Assembly: GCA_905250075.1 (NCBI GenBank)
Contig: CAJNOP010000353.1
Coordinates: 1-64,000 of the forward strand
Length of the DNA: 64,000 nt
Reading direction: 5' to 3'
Source of the DNA: Rotaria sp. Silwood1
Taxonomy: Eukaryota; Rotifera; Eurotatoria; Philodinida; Philodinidae
Below are positions 12,401 to 25,221 of this stretch, piece after piece; position 1 is the stretch's first letter, and the number at the start of each line of letters is the position of its first letter. The notes under the pieces were generated by a model. That model saw only the letters and a list, made by a program, of their open reading frames with translations, ran no database searches and was not told the DNA's origin. The position numbers and the translations under genes were made by a program.

Positions 12401-14379
12401 TTTTTGGATTTTCATTATTGAGATATAAAAACTTATATTTACATATTGAAAAAGATCAAATAGTGCGGCTATTGTATGTACATTTGAATAGAATATATCT
12501 ATTTCATTTGGATATATAGTTGATACGCGTTTGAGAATTTCAATTGTACATAAAGATAATGATTGTGATTTAATTATATCCCAACTTTTAAATAATGTTG
12601 ATATAAGAGATTTTTCAGAATATTTTCCTAACACTAAAAACAACAAAATAAAAATTTATTTTAATAGAAAATTTAAACTTTAGTATATTATTCGAAATTT
12701 TTCTATAGGCTACTTCAATTTTTTGTTTGTCTGAAATTGTCATGTTTAATTAAACAATGTTTTGTATAGAAAGAAGCTCTTGATTAAAGCATCTATAGTT
12801 AAATACTACAGTAGAGTTCAATATAAAATTTTTTTCAACAGAAGTATTTACTTGACTTAAATATTTTTTTTTTGGCACTTTCGAAAAGAAATCATCTATA
12901 GATTTATTAAAATACTGTTAGAAACGATTTCACAGTTTTAGAATAGTTTATTTTTAGTTTACTTTTATGAGCTTCCATCGTCATTGATTCAGCATGAAAA
13001 GTTTCAAGTTGATTAATAGAATTATTTTCAGCTGCTTGTCGTTTTTGTTCTTCATAATCTTGTTTAATTTTTTTAGACATCTTTAAAACAAAAACAAATA
13101 TTCACATTTTCATATACATAAATGAATTGCAACTTTTTGGATACAACATTTTTCTTATTTGAGAATCTATGTTCGAAGTAAAAGTAAGATGAGTTTTTCA
13201 TAATAAAACAGATTCAATTGTGAGTAAATCCAACCAATTTTTTCCAAAAAAGTAATTGAATTTACTCTTGTAGAAAAATATTATCCATTTTCACTCATTC
13301 TTAACAAGAATTCTTTTTCAGATATTCATTACATCTTCGAATCTAAACAATGCAACGATAAAAAAAAGTACAACTTTCTCAGATGTTTTTTGTCTATCGA
13401 ATTAAACATTAAAGTAATGAACTCTATAGACAAAAATTAATTTAATTGTATCCAAAAACAAAAGTTGCAATTTATTTAAATGATTATTTTTTTTTTTACT
13501 AACATCATTTGTTAATTTTGAATAATAAACTTGAAATTTAATTAAATAATATTCAGTATAAAGCCATAGACGTTGTACTATACTATGTATATCATCAATT
13601 GTTGGTGAACATTTACGAAGATGATTTGCTAAATTATTTGATTCATCACTTAAATAATAAAAATTAAATTAAATACAAAAGAAAAACACAAATTTCATAC
13701 ATATCTAAAGTATTTCCACTTGCTAAATCAAGTTTAATTTGTTCAAGTAAAATTCTTGCACATAAAAAATGATTTGAACCATCATCAAAAAATTGTTCAT
13801 ATAATGATCGAACTAATGCACGACGTTCATCAATCATTTGTGTAGATTTTATACTTTAAAAAAAAAAACGAAAGAAGAAATTTCAATTTAAAAAAAGAAA
13901 TTTCATTTACTTAGCATTTCGATATTCATATAATTCACATAATAGAAAATCTTTTGCTCTAGTACTTGTACGATTAAATGATGATGGTATAGCAACATCA
14001 AGAAATGAACGTAATTTAAGTTTTGATTCAAAAAATTCTTTATTTTTTTTTTCAACATCACGTTTAAATTTTAACCATTGAATTATTAATGGACGAAAAT
14101 CATTTATTGTTGGATAAAGATCAATTATTTGTTTAACAATTTGTATTAAAAATTGTAAACATTCAACTAATAAACCATTAAGACGATAACTTTGAAGAAA
14201 TTGTTCAATAATTGTATTTAATTGATTCTATTCAAAAGATGAAATAAACAAAAAAGAATTTGAAAGAAAAAAAATGAAATTATAATTATTACAATTGAAT
14301 TTGTATCATTTGAATTTATTTGAATACGTGCAAGAAGTTGTTTAATAGCAGTTTTATAAGCTGATGATGAAGAACTCAT
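6466..14379 (-). CDS. ESPL1: Separase (cohesin-cleaving CD-clan cysteine protease)
   Basis: Separase cuts the kleisin subunit of cohesin to release sister chromatids at anaphase. I joined 17 exons (minus strand): 14293-14379, 13911-14227, 13701-13853, 13504-13648, 12963-13080, 12443-12633, 12087-12341, 11900-12026, 11713-11841, 11475-11634, 9661-10044, 9190-9595, 8489-9129, 7776-8275, 7014-7644, 6781-6945, 6466-6658. All phases agree and give 1533 residues, shorter than the roughly 2100 of vertebrate separase. The C-terminal protease domain is clear: catalytic His in YMGHGSGSQFY (about H1419), catalytic Cys in LLMGCSSARL (about C1445), then GCLWDVTDRDIDSL, the typical separase ending. The N-terminal half is helical and TPR-like, as in the family. 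The middle is disordered, with an Asp run. I chose the ATG at 14377-14379; an in-frame ATG at 14494-14496 would add 39 residues. A TIR element fills the intron 10045-11474. I see no internal stop or frameshift. Confidence 0.9.
10508..11286. mobile_element. Palindromic TIR element (mariner-like MITE) in separase intron
   Basis: Both ends read inward as ACGGGTGCGGCAGARRAAATT and are flanked by TA within short (AT)n tracts. Similarity between the arms continues, with gaps, for about 150-200 bp on each side (for example TTGTGTAGAATTYATTGATA in both). The core has no long ORF, so the element is non-autonomous. It accounts for most of the 1430-nt intron; neighbouring introns are mostly 60-330 nt. 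Confidence 0.8.
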
Positions 14380-15305
14380 GTTTGTTAGTTTGTCAAACAA
14401 TGAAAAAATGAATTTTTTTGTTTTTCTTCTTTCATTGTCTATCGATCGAACATACCGGCTGATTTTTTTTTTCGTTTTATTTAATGCATCATTCAAGTTT
14501 TTTAAAATAAATATTAAGTTTTTTGAAAATTTTATTAATAAATTTTACTTGAAAAAATTTCTATGAATTGAACTTTCATTTTAAAAAAGTTTTAATAAAA
14601 TTCATAACAAAGAAGATTATTTGATAGATGACGCTATTCTTTATTAATTTTTTTGTTCTTGTTGAAATTAAGTTTTTCAATGATTTTTATTGGTACATTT
14701 ATCGTAAAGGAGGTAATTTAGTTTTATATGAGCAGAAATAAGAAATATTCTTTATTGGGGAAACTTACTGATCAATCGGAATGTTATTAAAGATATGAAT
14801 AGCAAAGTTGAGAAATCTCCATTTTTTTCCATAGTGTATACGTAAAATATTGTTTTATTTAAGTACTAAAATATGTGTTTTCTTTAATCTCAATAATTTA
14901 TTAGTGAAAGTTTCTTGAAATATATTTAAGATTTTTGTATTTGCTTGGTCTAACAGACAATCTCAGGTTTCTCTATTTGTTTTTTTTAAGGATTTTATCA
15001 AAAATTCTAATATTTATTTTAACTTTAAACAAAGGAAAGGATTGTGAGGATGATAGTCAAGACGGACTCTTGGGCGCAACAATTTTCTTTTTGTAGAATT
15101 AGGAAGTTTAATATACTATGAAAAACAATTAATTCTATGCGAAATAAACAGCATAATTTGTTTTGGAACTGTATCACTATCGAGAGTAAATGGATCTTGT
15201 ACATTTCTACTCAATCAAAAATGCTTTACAAAGTCATTGACGTATGTATGTTTGCGTTTGATTATGATGACAACAGTCAAGCAATACAATTTTATAGATG
15301 GACAA
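14380..15305. other. Upstream of separase, nothing else recognised
   Basis: AT-rich. It probably includes the separase promoter and 5' UTR (the in-frame upstream ATG is at 14496). A plus-strand ORF at 15137-15343 runs into the next TIR element and looks like chance. Confidence 0.4.
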
Positions 15306-15858
15306 TACTTAGGGCAAACCAAAAGTTCGTAGAACGGTTTTAAAGAACCTTGTCGGATAAGGTAACCTGTTCAGAAATGAAAAACCAAATATACCATGTT
15401 GTAGAGCTTTTTGAGATGCGTCGAATGGTATATAGTAAAGCCTGTTTTCATAAGAGTTTGAAGGAATTAGAGTCAATTTACTGATAGACGACTACACACC
15501 CACACTGACAAGATGACCGGAGATGCTACATATATGAGGTTGTAGCCCGTCAAAAACTCTGTAAAATCGTATGTGAGAAAAAATATTTTACAAATACTTT
15601 CGACTAATCCCGAGGACCACAATATTCAGTAATCTATCAAACTTAGGTGAGAGTGTGATTATGGGTGCGTAGTCGTCTATCAGTAAATTGACTCTAGTTC
15701 CTTCAAAGTCTTATGAGAACAGGATTTATTATATACCATTCGACGCGCCTCAAAAAGCTCTACAACATGGTATATTTGATTTTCCATTTCTGAATAGGTT
15801 ACCTTATCCGACAAGGTTCTTTAAAACCGTTCTACGAACTTTTGGTTTGCCCTAAGTA
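15306..15858. mobile_element. Palindromic TIR element, mariner-like MITE
   Basis: Inverted arms of about 195 bp (15308-15500 and 15662-15856) begin CTTAGGGCAAACCAAAAG and are flanked by TA. The arms are about 90% alike by eye. The core has a C-rich ACACCCACAC stretch near the left arm end and GGTGAGAGTGTG near the right, again telomere-like. No transposase ORF. Confidence 0.85.
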
Positions 15859-17689
15859 TAAATAGAATTTAAAAAAAACCACTCTATTTGAAAACATAAC
15901 GAAGTATATGACGAATAATTCTAAGACTTCTTTTTTGAGACAATAAGAAGAAAAGTTTACTCAAACATAATTTCTCATCAAGAAGCTGTATAAATGTGAT
16001 CTAGAATCTTATGTATGTATTATTCGATTGCTCTATGTTATATTGATAAAAAAAAATTCGAAAAAACTCAAAACATTTTTTATTGATTTAGTAGAATCGA
16101 ATATCTCTACGGAGTATCTTCTGAATGCTAAAGTTATTGATTCTCAATGTTTCTGTTTCTAATGTTCAGTAGAAATATATCTTCATAGGAATTGAAGAGA
16201 AAAAAAGAAATGAACCAATGTTGTTCTTGTACTATTTTCTCTAGAAATATTACTTGTAATTATTATCATTGAATAAGCCAAAATATTTATCTTTAAAAAA
16301 TGTTTACAGACCCATTCGAATTGATAGATTCATTGTATCTTGTATAAGACAATACAGTGATCATGTATTGAATATTAACTTTATTTTTTCGATAAATAAA
16401 TATATTAGATAAAAAAAATCTTAAAAATCATCGAATTTATCCATTCATAAGTTTATTATCTAGATTATCATCAATATCGTAAATATATGATGATATTATT
16501 CATTTATAGAATCAATGAAACCTAATATAAGAATAATTCTAAATGATCATATTTTTTTTCAAGATTTCGAAGAATTATATATAGCGACACTTGGAACAAG
16601 TACAACATCAATGAATTTGTTAATTAAAAATAAATTTCTTACTTCATCCAGAAACTTTAGAGGATGTTAAATAAGAATCAAATGAAAATCATCTATTATT
16701 ATCAATGCTAATCTCTAATAAGAAAAATATATCATCTAAATTTAAAATATTAACAAATTTCATAAATAAATTCATATATTATGTATTGAATATTGTGGTT
16801 ATCTATTCAGTTTTTTTGAATTTATTCAGTTCAAAATCATATTAATATCAATATGATTGATTCATATAGAACAAAAGATTAATCTTTAATATATGTGTAT
16901 TTTATTTGTTGATATGAAAGAGATAAATAAAGAAATATATCGAAAAAGAAAGATCATGTATTTATTGAAAAAAACATCATAGAAAAATATAAAACTTTGC
17001 CTTAAAGAACTTCACGTTCTATTTTCAGCTCATAAGACATTTTATGAATAATAACTTTATTGAAATGATCTCGTAATAAATAACTTGTAACATCTATTCT
17101 ACACATTCGACTTGCTTGTTGTTAATAAAGAGATCTTTTTCAGATAGAATTCTATCAAATCTTATGTTTAAAAAAAGAAAATATAGAAATTTATTTATCA
17201 AATTAATGAAGATCTTAATGATAGACAATTCGTCCTATGGACAGTTCATCTCAACGCTATAATCCAATTGTCAATTTGAATTTTTCTTTCCATTATATTT
17301 TTTTTGTTATTAAGAAGAGTAATGTCGCATGGCTTTCATGGTTACAAATCGTAAATCGAGTAAGGACTTTCAGATTCTTAATTACTAGCATGGTGTTCAT
17401 GTGGATACATATAATTTGTTGATAAGTAATTTTTTTTCCAAATTTCAAGGGTATTTGTTTGGCAAAGACACTTAAAACTACGGTTGATCTTCACTTTTAA
17501 TATTAACATCACATCAAAATCTATCCATCATGTGGCATTTCCATCATTGTTCTTCTCGGTAGAAAATATATATCGTTTTCAGAATAAAGACTAAAACATA
17601 ATTGAACTATAGTGTTGCAACGAAATATTCATGTTACGTATTGTCCAATTATCAAGAAATTGACTGAGAATGGATAATACAATAACATA
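15859..17689. other. Intergenic, nothing recognised
   Basis: Very AT-rich. Short ORFs only, with no domain signature or repeated structure. Confidence 0.45.
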
Positions 17690-19166
17690 TTATTTGAAAT
17701 GAACAAATCTATCCAAGTCAGATGTCAAATCAGACACTTGAATTCCATTCATTGCTTCATCTTGAAAAATTTGCTTAAGTTTTCTTCTTCCTTCTGAAGC
17801 ATTACCAGTAAAAACAAGACATTGATTATGAAAACCAAGTTGTCTAACTTGATAAATTAAACGAACACCTGCATTATCACTGGGTATTTCATTTTCTCTA
17901 TTCATATCTGTAACAATACGAAATGTTTCATTATATTTAAGTCGTTGTCCAAATTCTGAACGAAGAAATGTTAATGCTGCTTTTGTATTTGATTTTGGTA
18001 TAAAATGAACATTTATTTCAGTACCAAGTGTACTTGCTCTTTCCATATGTCCTTTATTTTCCCACCAATCATCAAAAATATGATCATCAACCCATAAAAT
18101 AACATATTTACATAGACCAAGTTCAATCTATAATAAAATATTTTATTATTTATTAAACAATTAATAAAGAAGACTTTAGACTAACTTGTCTTAAATAAAT
18201 ATGATTTTTTCTTTGAATTTTTTCAACATGACAAACTAAAAATGATGAATATGGTAAAAAAAGAACTTCATCTTCATCTTCAGCACAATTAGAAAATTTT
18301 TGTATACTTCGACCAGTTAATGAATAAATAAAAAAAATTGTATTACGTTCTTTAAACCAAACGGGTGCTTCTAAACCTTTATTTGAACTACTAAATTGAA
18401 GCCATGTTATTAAAAAACCAGGTTGATAATCATCAAGTTCTTTTGAAGTTAATTCTACACATCGTGTTACGACACCCCAATAAAATTCAATATGTGATAA
18501 ACCTTTTATTAGATAATACATTATAATAGCAGCTCTATTATCAATTTTAGCTGTTTCAGCATTTGTTGAAGCATTTCGATTTTGATTTCGTGCAATAAGA
18601 GCAGCATTTTGATTAAGTGTTTCACTATAAGTACCTGTATAGAATGAAATAGCAAATGCATAAGCAAGTGCTTCATCAGTATCAACACCTTTTTCAAAAA
18701 AATAATTATATGATCGTTGACATGTAGCATAATGCATTTCCATATGACCTTCTTTTTCAAAATTACTACAAGCTTGACGTAAGACATTAAATGATGGTTC
18801 TTGTCCTTGATGTATCATTTTTTCGAGTGTTGGTCCAAGATTATCTTCAAATACTGCATATTCTTCACGTTTATCAACAAGTACAGTTAAATTTTGATAG
18901 AGTATAGCGTCATCAATACAATTTTCAACAGTTTCTGAGTCGTATCCACCTCTGTATGATTTTTCATCTAAACCAGGGACACAACCAATTAAATGTATAT
19001 AACAACAATGTGAAGCTCGAGCATTTGGATCATCATTATGATTATTAGCTTCTTGAATCTGTTTAAATAATTCCATATTAGAATAACGACCTTTTAAACG
19101 ATTTGCTTCATATTCATGTAGAACATATGATCGTTGATCTTTTGATTTTTTGTTGTTGTGTGACAT
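17690..19166 (-). CDS. Mono-ADP-ribosyltransferase with C-terminal receiver-like domain
   Basis: Two exons, 18186-19166 and 17690-18127, joined by a 58-nt intron with a GTTAGT donor, give 472 residues. Residues about 155-315 fit the arginine-specific (R-S-E) ART fold, which transfers ADP-ribose from NAD+ to protein. The ALAYAFAISFYTG stretch precedes Arg in VVTRCVEL (R235). A Ser cluster FSSS (about 258-261) and the E-x-E loop EDEDEVLFLP (E298, E300) follow. After the ART, residues from about 330 (KYVILWVDDHIFDDWW) look like a CheY-receiver or TIR-like alpha/beta domain. The same opening motif appears at the N-terminus of the ART protein at 58028. There is no signal peptide, so it is probably intracellular. 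Residues 1-150 are not recognised. The STS motif is read here as SSS, so activity is plausible but not certain. Confidence 0.75.
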
Positions 19167-20007
19167 AGTTAATGAAGTAATATTGAGTATTCAAAATATA
19201 GATCTATAATGAACAAAGATCAATAGAAATAAAATAAAATATCGAATAGAAACAGTTTAATTAAATTATTTTTTAAATTAAAAATATAATCATCAATAAT
19301 ATCATCTTCTGTATGTTTGAAAAAAATTATATTGAAAAACAATCCTACATATTTGTCCTTGACTTGACTCGCATACAAGCATGAAGTTATATTGAATAAT
19401 CTTGTCAAATTTCATTGCATCGAAATCAAATAATATTTTTTTAGTTAATTTAAATTTTCAGCTCGTACTTACTCTCATTAAAATAAACAGACGTTTGCAC
19501 TTGATGATTTTTGCTGCTATAAAGAAAAAACAAAAAAATCTTTTCACTACTCTTGATGACGTCAACTGTGGGAAACGAAAATGTGTGTGAGTGATAAGCA
19601 TTGCTTCAAAATTCGTATGTTCTTCATGTAATCATAACAATGCGAGTCAATATGAGGTTGCCTTTTATAAGAAATGAAAAAGAAAAAAAAAACTTTTATG
19701 ATAGCAAAGCGTAAATAAGCACACTCAAATTCAATTCTGAGAACTTCGTAAGTTTCTTGGCTTTTTCCATGAAGGAAAAAACCAAGCCAGATTTGCAAAG
19801 CTGTTCTCATTCTAATATAACTGTCATTGATATAATGCATTAAGCTCTTCTTTTTCTCTGCATTAAATATTTCAATATACATACGTATATTCAATGATAT
19901 TTTTATGACAATTTCAAATTTACTATTTCCATAATCAAATTTAAAGAGACTTTGGCAAAGTCATGGTTCGATAACGAAAATGTATGCTTGATGTTTTAAA
20001 TATATTT
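19167..20007. other. Intergenic before assembly gap
   Basis: AT-rich with short ORFs on both strands and no recognisable domain. Ends at a 100-base N run. Confidence 0.4.
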
Positions 20008-20107
20008 NNNNNNNNNNNNNNNNNNNNNNNNNNNNNNNNNNNNNNNNNNNNNNNNNNNNNNNNNNNNNNNNNNNNNNNNNNNNNNNNNNNNNNNNNNNNN
20101 NNNNNNN
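20008..20107. other. Assembly gap (100 N)
   Basis: Exactly 100 N, the usual placeholder for a gap of unknown size. Distances across it are not reliable. Confidence 0.95.
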
Positions 20108-21966
20108 GTTTTTTTTCTTCAGTGTGTATTTATTTATTTCTGAATAAAATGAAACCACTCATGTATTCACACTTTATGGGTTCAGAGTATGAATGTGGGT
20201 GTGCATCACTTCTTTGTTTAGATTATCATATTTCAATATTAGTAAGCTTTTATTTGTTTTTCTTTTTGATTGAATTTAATGCGAGAAAACCGGGTACATG
20301 AAGTATGTCGTTTTGTTTTCAATGCACAATAGAATTCTTTCAAAAAGTGAAAGTTCATTCTGTATGACTATTTCAATGAAATTGTTGAATATTTCTGTTT
20401 CACTCTTCAAGAAACAATACGACGGTTTATGAGTAAAGAAATTGTTCGAAAACTAAATTCATTCGATATTAATACCAATATGAAACCATGAAATGCCCCC
20501 GAAGTGCATGACTATAATTTTAATCAATGCATAGATGAACCTGGCAAGGATGAGAATATTTTCTCGATATGTCTCGAAAATTGATGACAACAATAGTTGA
20601 ACTTGTATCGAATACTCAACATCCAAGAGTATTTGAATCGAATATTGAATATGTGTATGGATCCAGCTCGAACAAGCATATGGAATCGACTCCTGAAGTG
20701 ATGACCAATATCAATCAATTAATATCGAATAATCATCGTAAAATAATGAATAGAACTGAGGTCAATAAGAAACAAGAATCAGTTTCAGATCCAACTGAGA
20801 TTCTAACGGTCTCGTTACAAATAAACACCAGATTGAAGTAGAAACAATATAGCAAAAAAATGAAAAAAACAACAGATATTGCGTGTTTTATTGAGACAAT
20901 ACAACGAAGAAGAACTTCCAATGTCAACAAGATATTATCATCAGTGCTCGTGACTAATGATATGATGACTTTCACCGAACAGTCTCAGAAGTTGAAAAGA
21001 TATTTTCTGTCTCGTAATGTTACATATTAGGTCCTATAACAGACTGGCATCGACACTTAAAGATAATTCTTGCTTAATTTTTTGACAGATTTTGATGAAT
21101 AAAAAACAGTTTAATGTTGATGTGAAGTGGTTTCAATTCATTTTACATTTCAATTCTGTATGATTTATCTCTTCCTTTTTTCAAATAATTCAATGTGTGC
21201 GAAATATTCAATACAATTTGTCTTTTCAGAAGCTCTGTCAGAGTGTTTATATCGTCTTGTCCGTATTTACTTTTTTTTTCGAAGGTAATACGAAAAGTAT
21301 TCAAAGTGAGTGCTTCTGGGGACATACTCTCAATAATGCATTAAACCAAAAAATGGCTCGAGAGATTTTAATATTATTGTCTATTGCAATGGGCTTTAAT
21401 GCATGCATTTTTTCTTTTACTGACAAATAAATATCACAGATTATTCAATCAAAATCTGTACATTTTTCCATCGTGAATTATTAAATTCATACGTGTTTTT
21501 CTATTAAGATTTTCAGAACGAACAAGATTCGAACTGTAGCATATAGTTTTGTTTTCTTACATACAAAACAAAGAAAAAGATTATTCATTTTTACTAGTAC
21601 CATCGGTATGATATCAATATTAAAAAAACCTTCAACTCACTCCTACGATATTCAATTGATTACATATTGTGGATAGATATCCAAAATCAAATTTTTTAAT
21701 ATTACTTCACTTTTTTTTCCGAATTTTTCAAAAAAAAGACCAGCGACAATGAATCACAAATACGATGACGCATTATTAATATTTCGCAATAATAAAAAAA
21801 CCCACAAAACGAACACATTACCTTCTGTATTTCAGTCAACATTTTTACGACCAATAGTTCTGTTGTTTCGTAATCGCCGACACGTGCAGCAAAAAACGAG
21901 TGCAAGAGAAAAGTTTTTGTTATTGAAATTAAATTTATTTTTCAGAAGATTTGAAGAAGTTTGACA
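20108..21966. other. Intergenic with a weak plus-strand ORF
   Basis: A 90-codon plus-strand ORF (20569-20841) has balanced, fairly protein-like composition but no known motif. A degenerate G-rich stretch (GAATGTGGGTGTGC) lies near 20190-20204. Nothing else recognised. Confidence 0.3.
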
Positions 21967-23387
21967 ATGATTGCAAGTGACAAGTATGAGTATATGAACA
22001 AGGAGAAGATCGACAAACAATTCATATGTACATTATGTCATCTACCTTTCGTCGATCCTATTTCGACTCCTTGTCTACATGCATTCTGTCGACGATGTAT
22101 CACGAATAGACTCGTCAAACACCTTTCTTGTTCTATATGTAATCGAACATTGTCGAACAATGATCTGATGGAAACTCCTGTATTTATCAACAATATACTC
22201 AATTCTTTTCTTGTTAAATGTATGGCTTGTGGACAAATAGATATCAAACGAAGTGATTTTGACAATCACATAGATGAAATTTGTCCGAAAACAATTATAC
22301 CTTGTTCAGCTGCGGATATTCGATGTCCATGGACGGGACATAAGAAACAACTAGATCTTCATATAAGTTCGTGTCATTACGAACACATCCGACCGGTACT
22401 CACTGGAATTCTTACTGAGAACAACACTCTAAAGGAAAAGAATGTTCAATATGAGACTCACATTGAATTACGTAAAAAGGAACATGCACGTCTCAATGAT
22501 CAATGTATAAAAAATACAGCAACAATTGCACAATTGAGTAAAGAAGTGGATTTCTTAATAAGTAAGTTTTCTTAAATTTTTTTTCCATTGAAAAATCTCT
22601 TACGAAAAAATATTAAATCATTGTTGACATATTTCGATAGAGGACTTTGCAAATCATATTTTGGGATACTTATAATCGATTGTGAACTAGAAATTGAATA
22701 ATTGTGTTTCTCATTTTAGAAACGATGTGTCATCGTAACAAAACTCTTGAAGATAAAATCAAAAGCTTTCCAATACACTCACGGATTGACTTACGTACAC
22801 TACAAGTGTCCGATTTAGATATGGGCATTATAATTCAAATGGCTATTATCGATAGACAATGCACTGAACTGGAATTACAAGGAAATCAAATCACTGATCG
22901 TGGCATCTCAATTTTAGTACACAGTTTACATGATAATACATCGATGACCAAGCTCAATCTTAGTCACAATCCGATTACGGATGTCGGTGTTGAATTGCTC
23001 GCAAATCTGTTATCGAAAAACAGAACAAGGATAGAAAAACTTTATCTTAGTCATACCGAAATCTCCGATCAGGGAATCGACTATTTGGCTGATATGCTCA
23101 AAAAAAATACGACATTGACTTCTCTCGGTATTTTTCAAAATCAGCTAACCGATCGAGGAATTCAACGGTTGGCTAATGTGCTTGCTACGCACAATACTAG
23201 TATAAAACGGCTGTATCTTCAATCAAATCGATTAGTGACAGATGCAAGCGTTAATGATCTTATTGAAATGATCATGCATAATGAATCATTAATAGGACTT
23301 GATGTGAAAGAATGTGGACTAACTACAACAGGTATCAAGCGTCTTCGACAAGCTACAAATGGAAAGAACTTTGACTTGACGTGTTAA
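21967..23387 (+). CDS. RING / TRAF-type zinc-finger protein with C-terminal LRRs
   Basis: Exons 21967-22561 and 22720-23387 (donor GTAAGT, acceptor TTTTAG) give 420 residues in one frame. Residues 21-58 form a C3HC4 RING: C21, C24, C36, H38, C41, C44, C55 and C58. This predicts E3 ubiquitin ligase activity. Residues about 75-135 hold a second Cys/His array (CMACG, CPKTIIPC, CPW, CHYEH) of TRAF/SIAH type. Residues about 140-195 are charged and probably coiled-coil. Exon 2 encodes five or six ribonuclease-inhibitor/NLRC3-type leucine-rich repeats (ELELQGNQITDRGI, KLNLSHNPITDVGV, KLYLSHTEISDQGI). The first ATG with a good RING context is used. The RING-TRAF-LRR order is unusual: TRAFs normally end in a MATH domain, and here LRRs take the substrate-binding place. 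No lesion seen. Confidence 0.8.
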
Positions 23388-23823
23388 ATTTTCTGCTAAA
23401 ACTGGTCAGATCATGAAAATAAATAGTTTAAATCAGAATCAACCCAGAAGCATAAGTTCTCTATTCATTAGTTTAGTTTCAACTCTGATTTGAGAAAAAA
23501 AATGCTTGAATATTCATTAAAATATCATAGAACATGTTGATCAGCCTATAAATAGAGTGGAATATAATCAAATTCTCATTTCTTTTTATCGGGAATGAAA
23601 TTTTGAACATGCAATTGAATAGTTTTTATATTGTTAAGATAACAACAACTAGCCATGGGTAATGATGTTTTTGAACATAAATATTTTTCTATCATATGAT
23701 TCTTTAGGGCCTTATAAGATCTTACAATATGTGATAGTCGAATTTTATCGAATGTGATAGTGAGATATCTTGCTAATAGCAATCTCTAACAGATCAAATA
23801 CAATAGTTTTGAATGTGGGAATC
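23388..23823. other. 3' flank of RING-LRR gene
   Basis: AT-rich. Nothing recognised apart from possible polyadenylation signals. Confidence 0.4.
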
Positions 23824-24772
23824 TAACGGGTTATGCAAAAGTTCTAGGAAAAATGTCAGTCTGTTGTATTTGAACGGAAGGTGATAGAAATCTAATTCTT
23901 TTTTTGTTAGATAGAGCATCGTTTCTACTTTAAAAGAATACATTTCGCAGACTTATATCTATACACTCATAGCAGAATCCATTCTATTTTGCTGCAACCT
24001 CTAAAAAGCAGTCTGTAAACGTTTTTTACAGTATACAAGTGGTATATCTCCAAAAAGACATCTGCTTGTGAGCTCAAATGACTCCTTAATTGTGTAATTG
24101 CTCAAGACTCACTTAGAGAATAAAAATCAGCTCAAACGGGTTTTTCTTTACAGAGACCCAGTTTTTTAATATTATGTTGAAATAAATTCCGATTGTTTAC
24201 GCAACAGCAAACTTTACAGTTTCAGCTATGTAATAAACTTAGAACTAACAATCTAATAAAGTTTTTATACATAGTCTTGTAGTCTCTGAAAAGCTCGATT
24301 TGTCGTAGTCGATTTTGTTTTAATTGATTCTGAAAAATTGATATATAAAGTGATCAGAGTTTTGAACAATTGATATATGCAAATTTTCAAAAAATGGACA
24401 TTAGTTTTTCTTGCCAAAAGTAGAGGATAATAATCAAACTTGGCAATGATTTGTATGTGTAACTGAAGCTTATATCATGTTGCATATAATCTGCAAAAAT
24501 CAGCCTAAATTTTCACGTCTAAGGCAAAATATTGTTTTTTTTTGCGAAGAAGGCAAAATCAAAATTGTAGAAATTTACACTACGTTGTTGTAGGGATTCT
24601 AGAAAAACCGAATGGATTTCACTACTAGTGTATGAATAGAAGTCTTTGAAACATGTTCTTTTAAAGTAGAAACGATGCTCTATCCAACAAAAAAAGAATT
24701 AGATTTCTATCACCTTCCGTTCTAATACAACAGAGACTGACATTTTTCCAAGAACTTTTGCATAACCCGTTA
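23824..24772. mobile_element. Palindromic TIR element, mariner-like MITE
   Basis: TA-flanked termini read ACGGGTTATGCAAAAGTTC at both ends. The arms are about 185 bp long (left 23826-24010, right about 24590-24770), with long shared stretches such as AAGGTGATAGAAATCTAATT. The core has no transposase ORF. The first 16 bases closely match the termini of the element at 10508. Confidence 0.85.
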
Positions 24773-25221
24773 GTAACTCATTTAAGTTCGATATATGTAT
24801 ATGATTCATCAATACTCGAGAAAAAGAATTCGAATTTGAATTGATTCGACAAAAAAGAGAACCAATGTGTAAGACCCAGAGGGATGCAATAGTCAAAGAC
24901 ATTACCAAACAGTTACCACCAAAAAAAACATCACTACTTGTCATGTGTAGACCTTGTCAATATAATATATATTTTATTAAATAGAAATAGCAATTAATGT
25001 ACTGATGTTTGTATGTAAAACGAGCATATTGCAAATGAATAATGACAACAATGAATTTAAAAAGAAAACAAATTCGTTTATTAATGTTTAAATAAATAAA
25101 GAACAATACAATTTTTATGATCTATCAATATGTACTTCCAATTTGTAAAGAATCGTCGTTTATGATGACTACAGTGATTCAATGAAAAGAGTCAATTGCA
25201 TGCATAACTGTATCAAATTAG
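24773..25221. other. Intergenic, nothing recognised
   Basis: AT-rich 3' flank of the C2-domain gene. Nothing else visible. Confidence 0.4.

Noticed and set aside
15497-15670. C-rich then G-rich stretch as a telomere-like hairpin of opposite order
   Set aside because: It belongs to the inner arms of the TIR element at 15306-15858, is short, and is explained by that palindrome.
20569-20841. 90-codon ORF as a gene
   Set aside because: No recognisable motif, intron signal or neighbour; kept only as a note in the intergenic entry.
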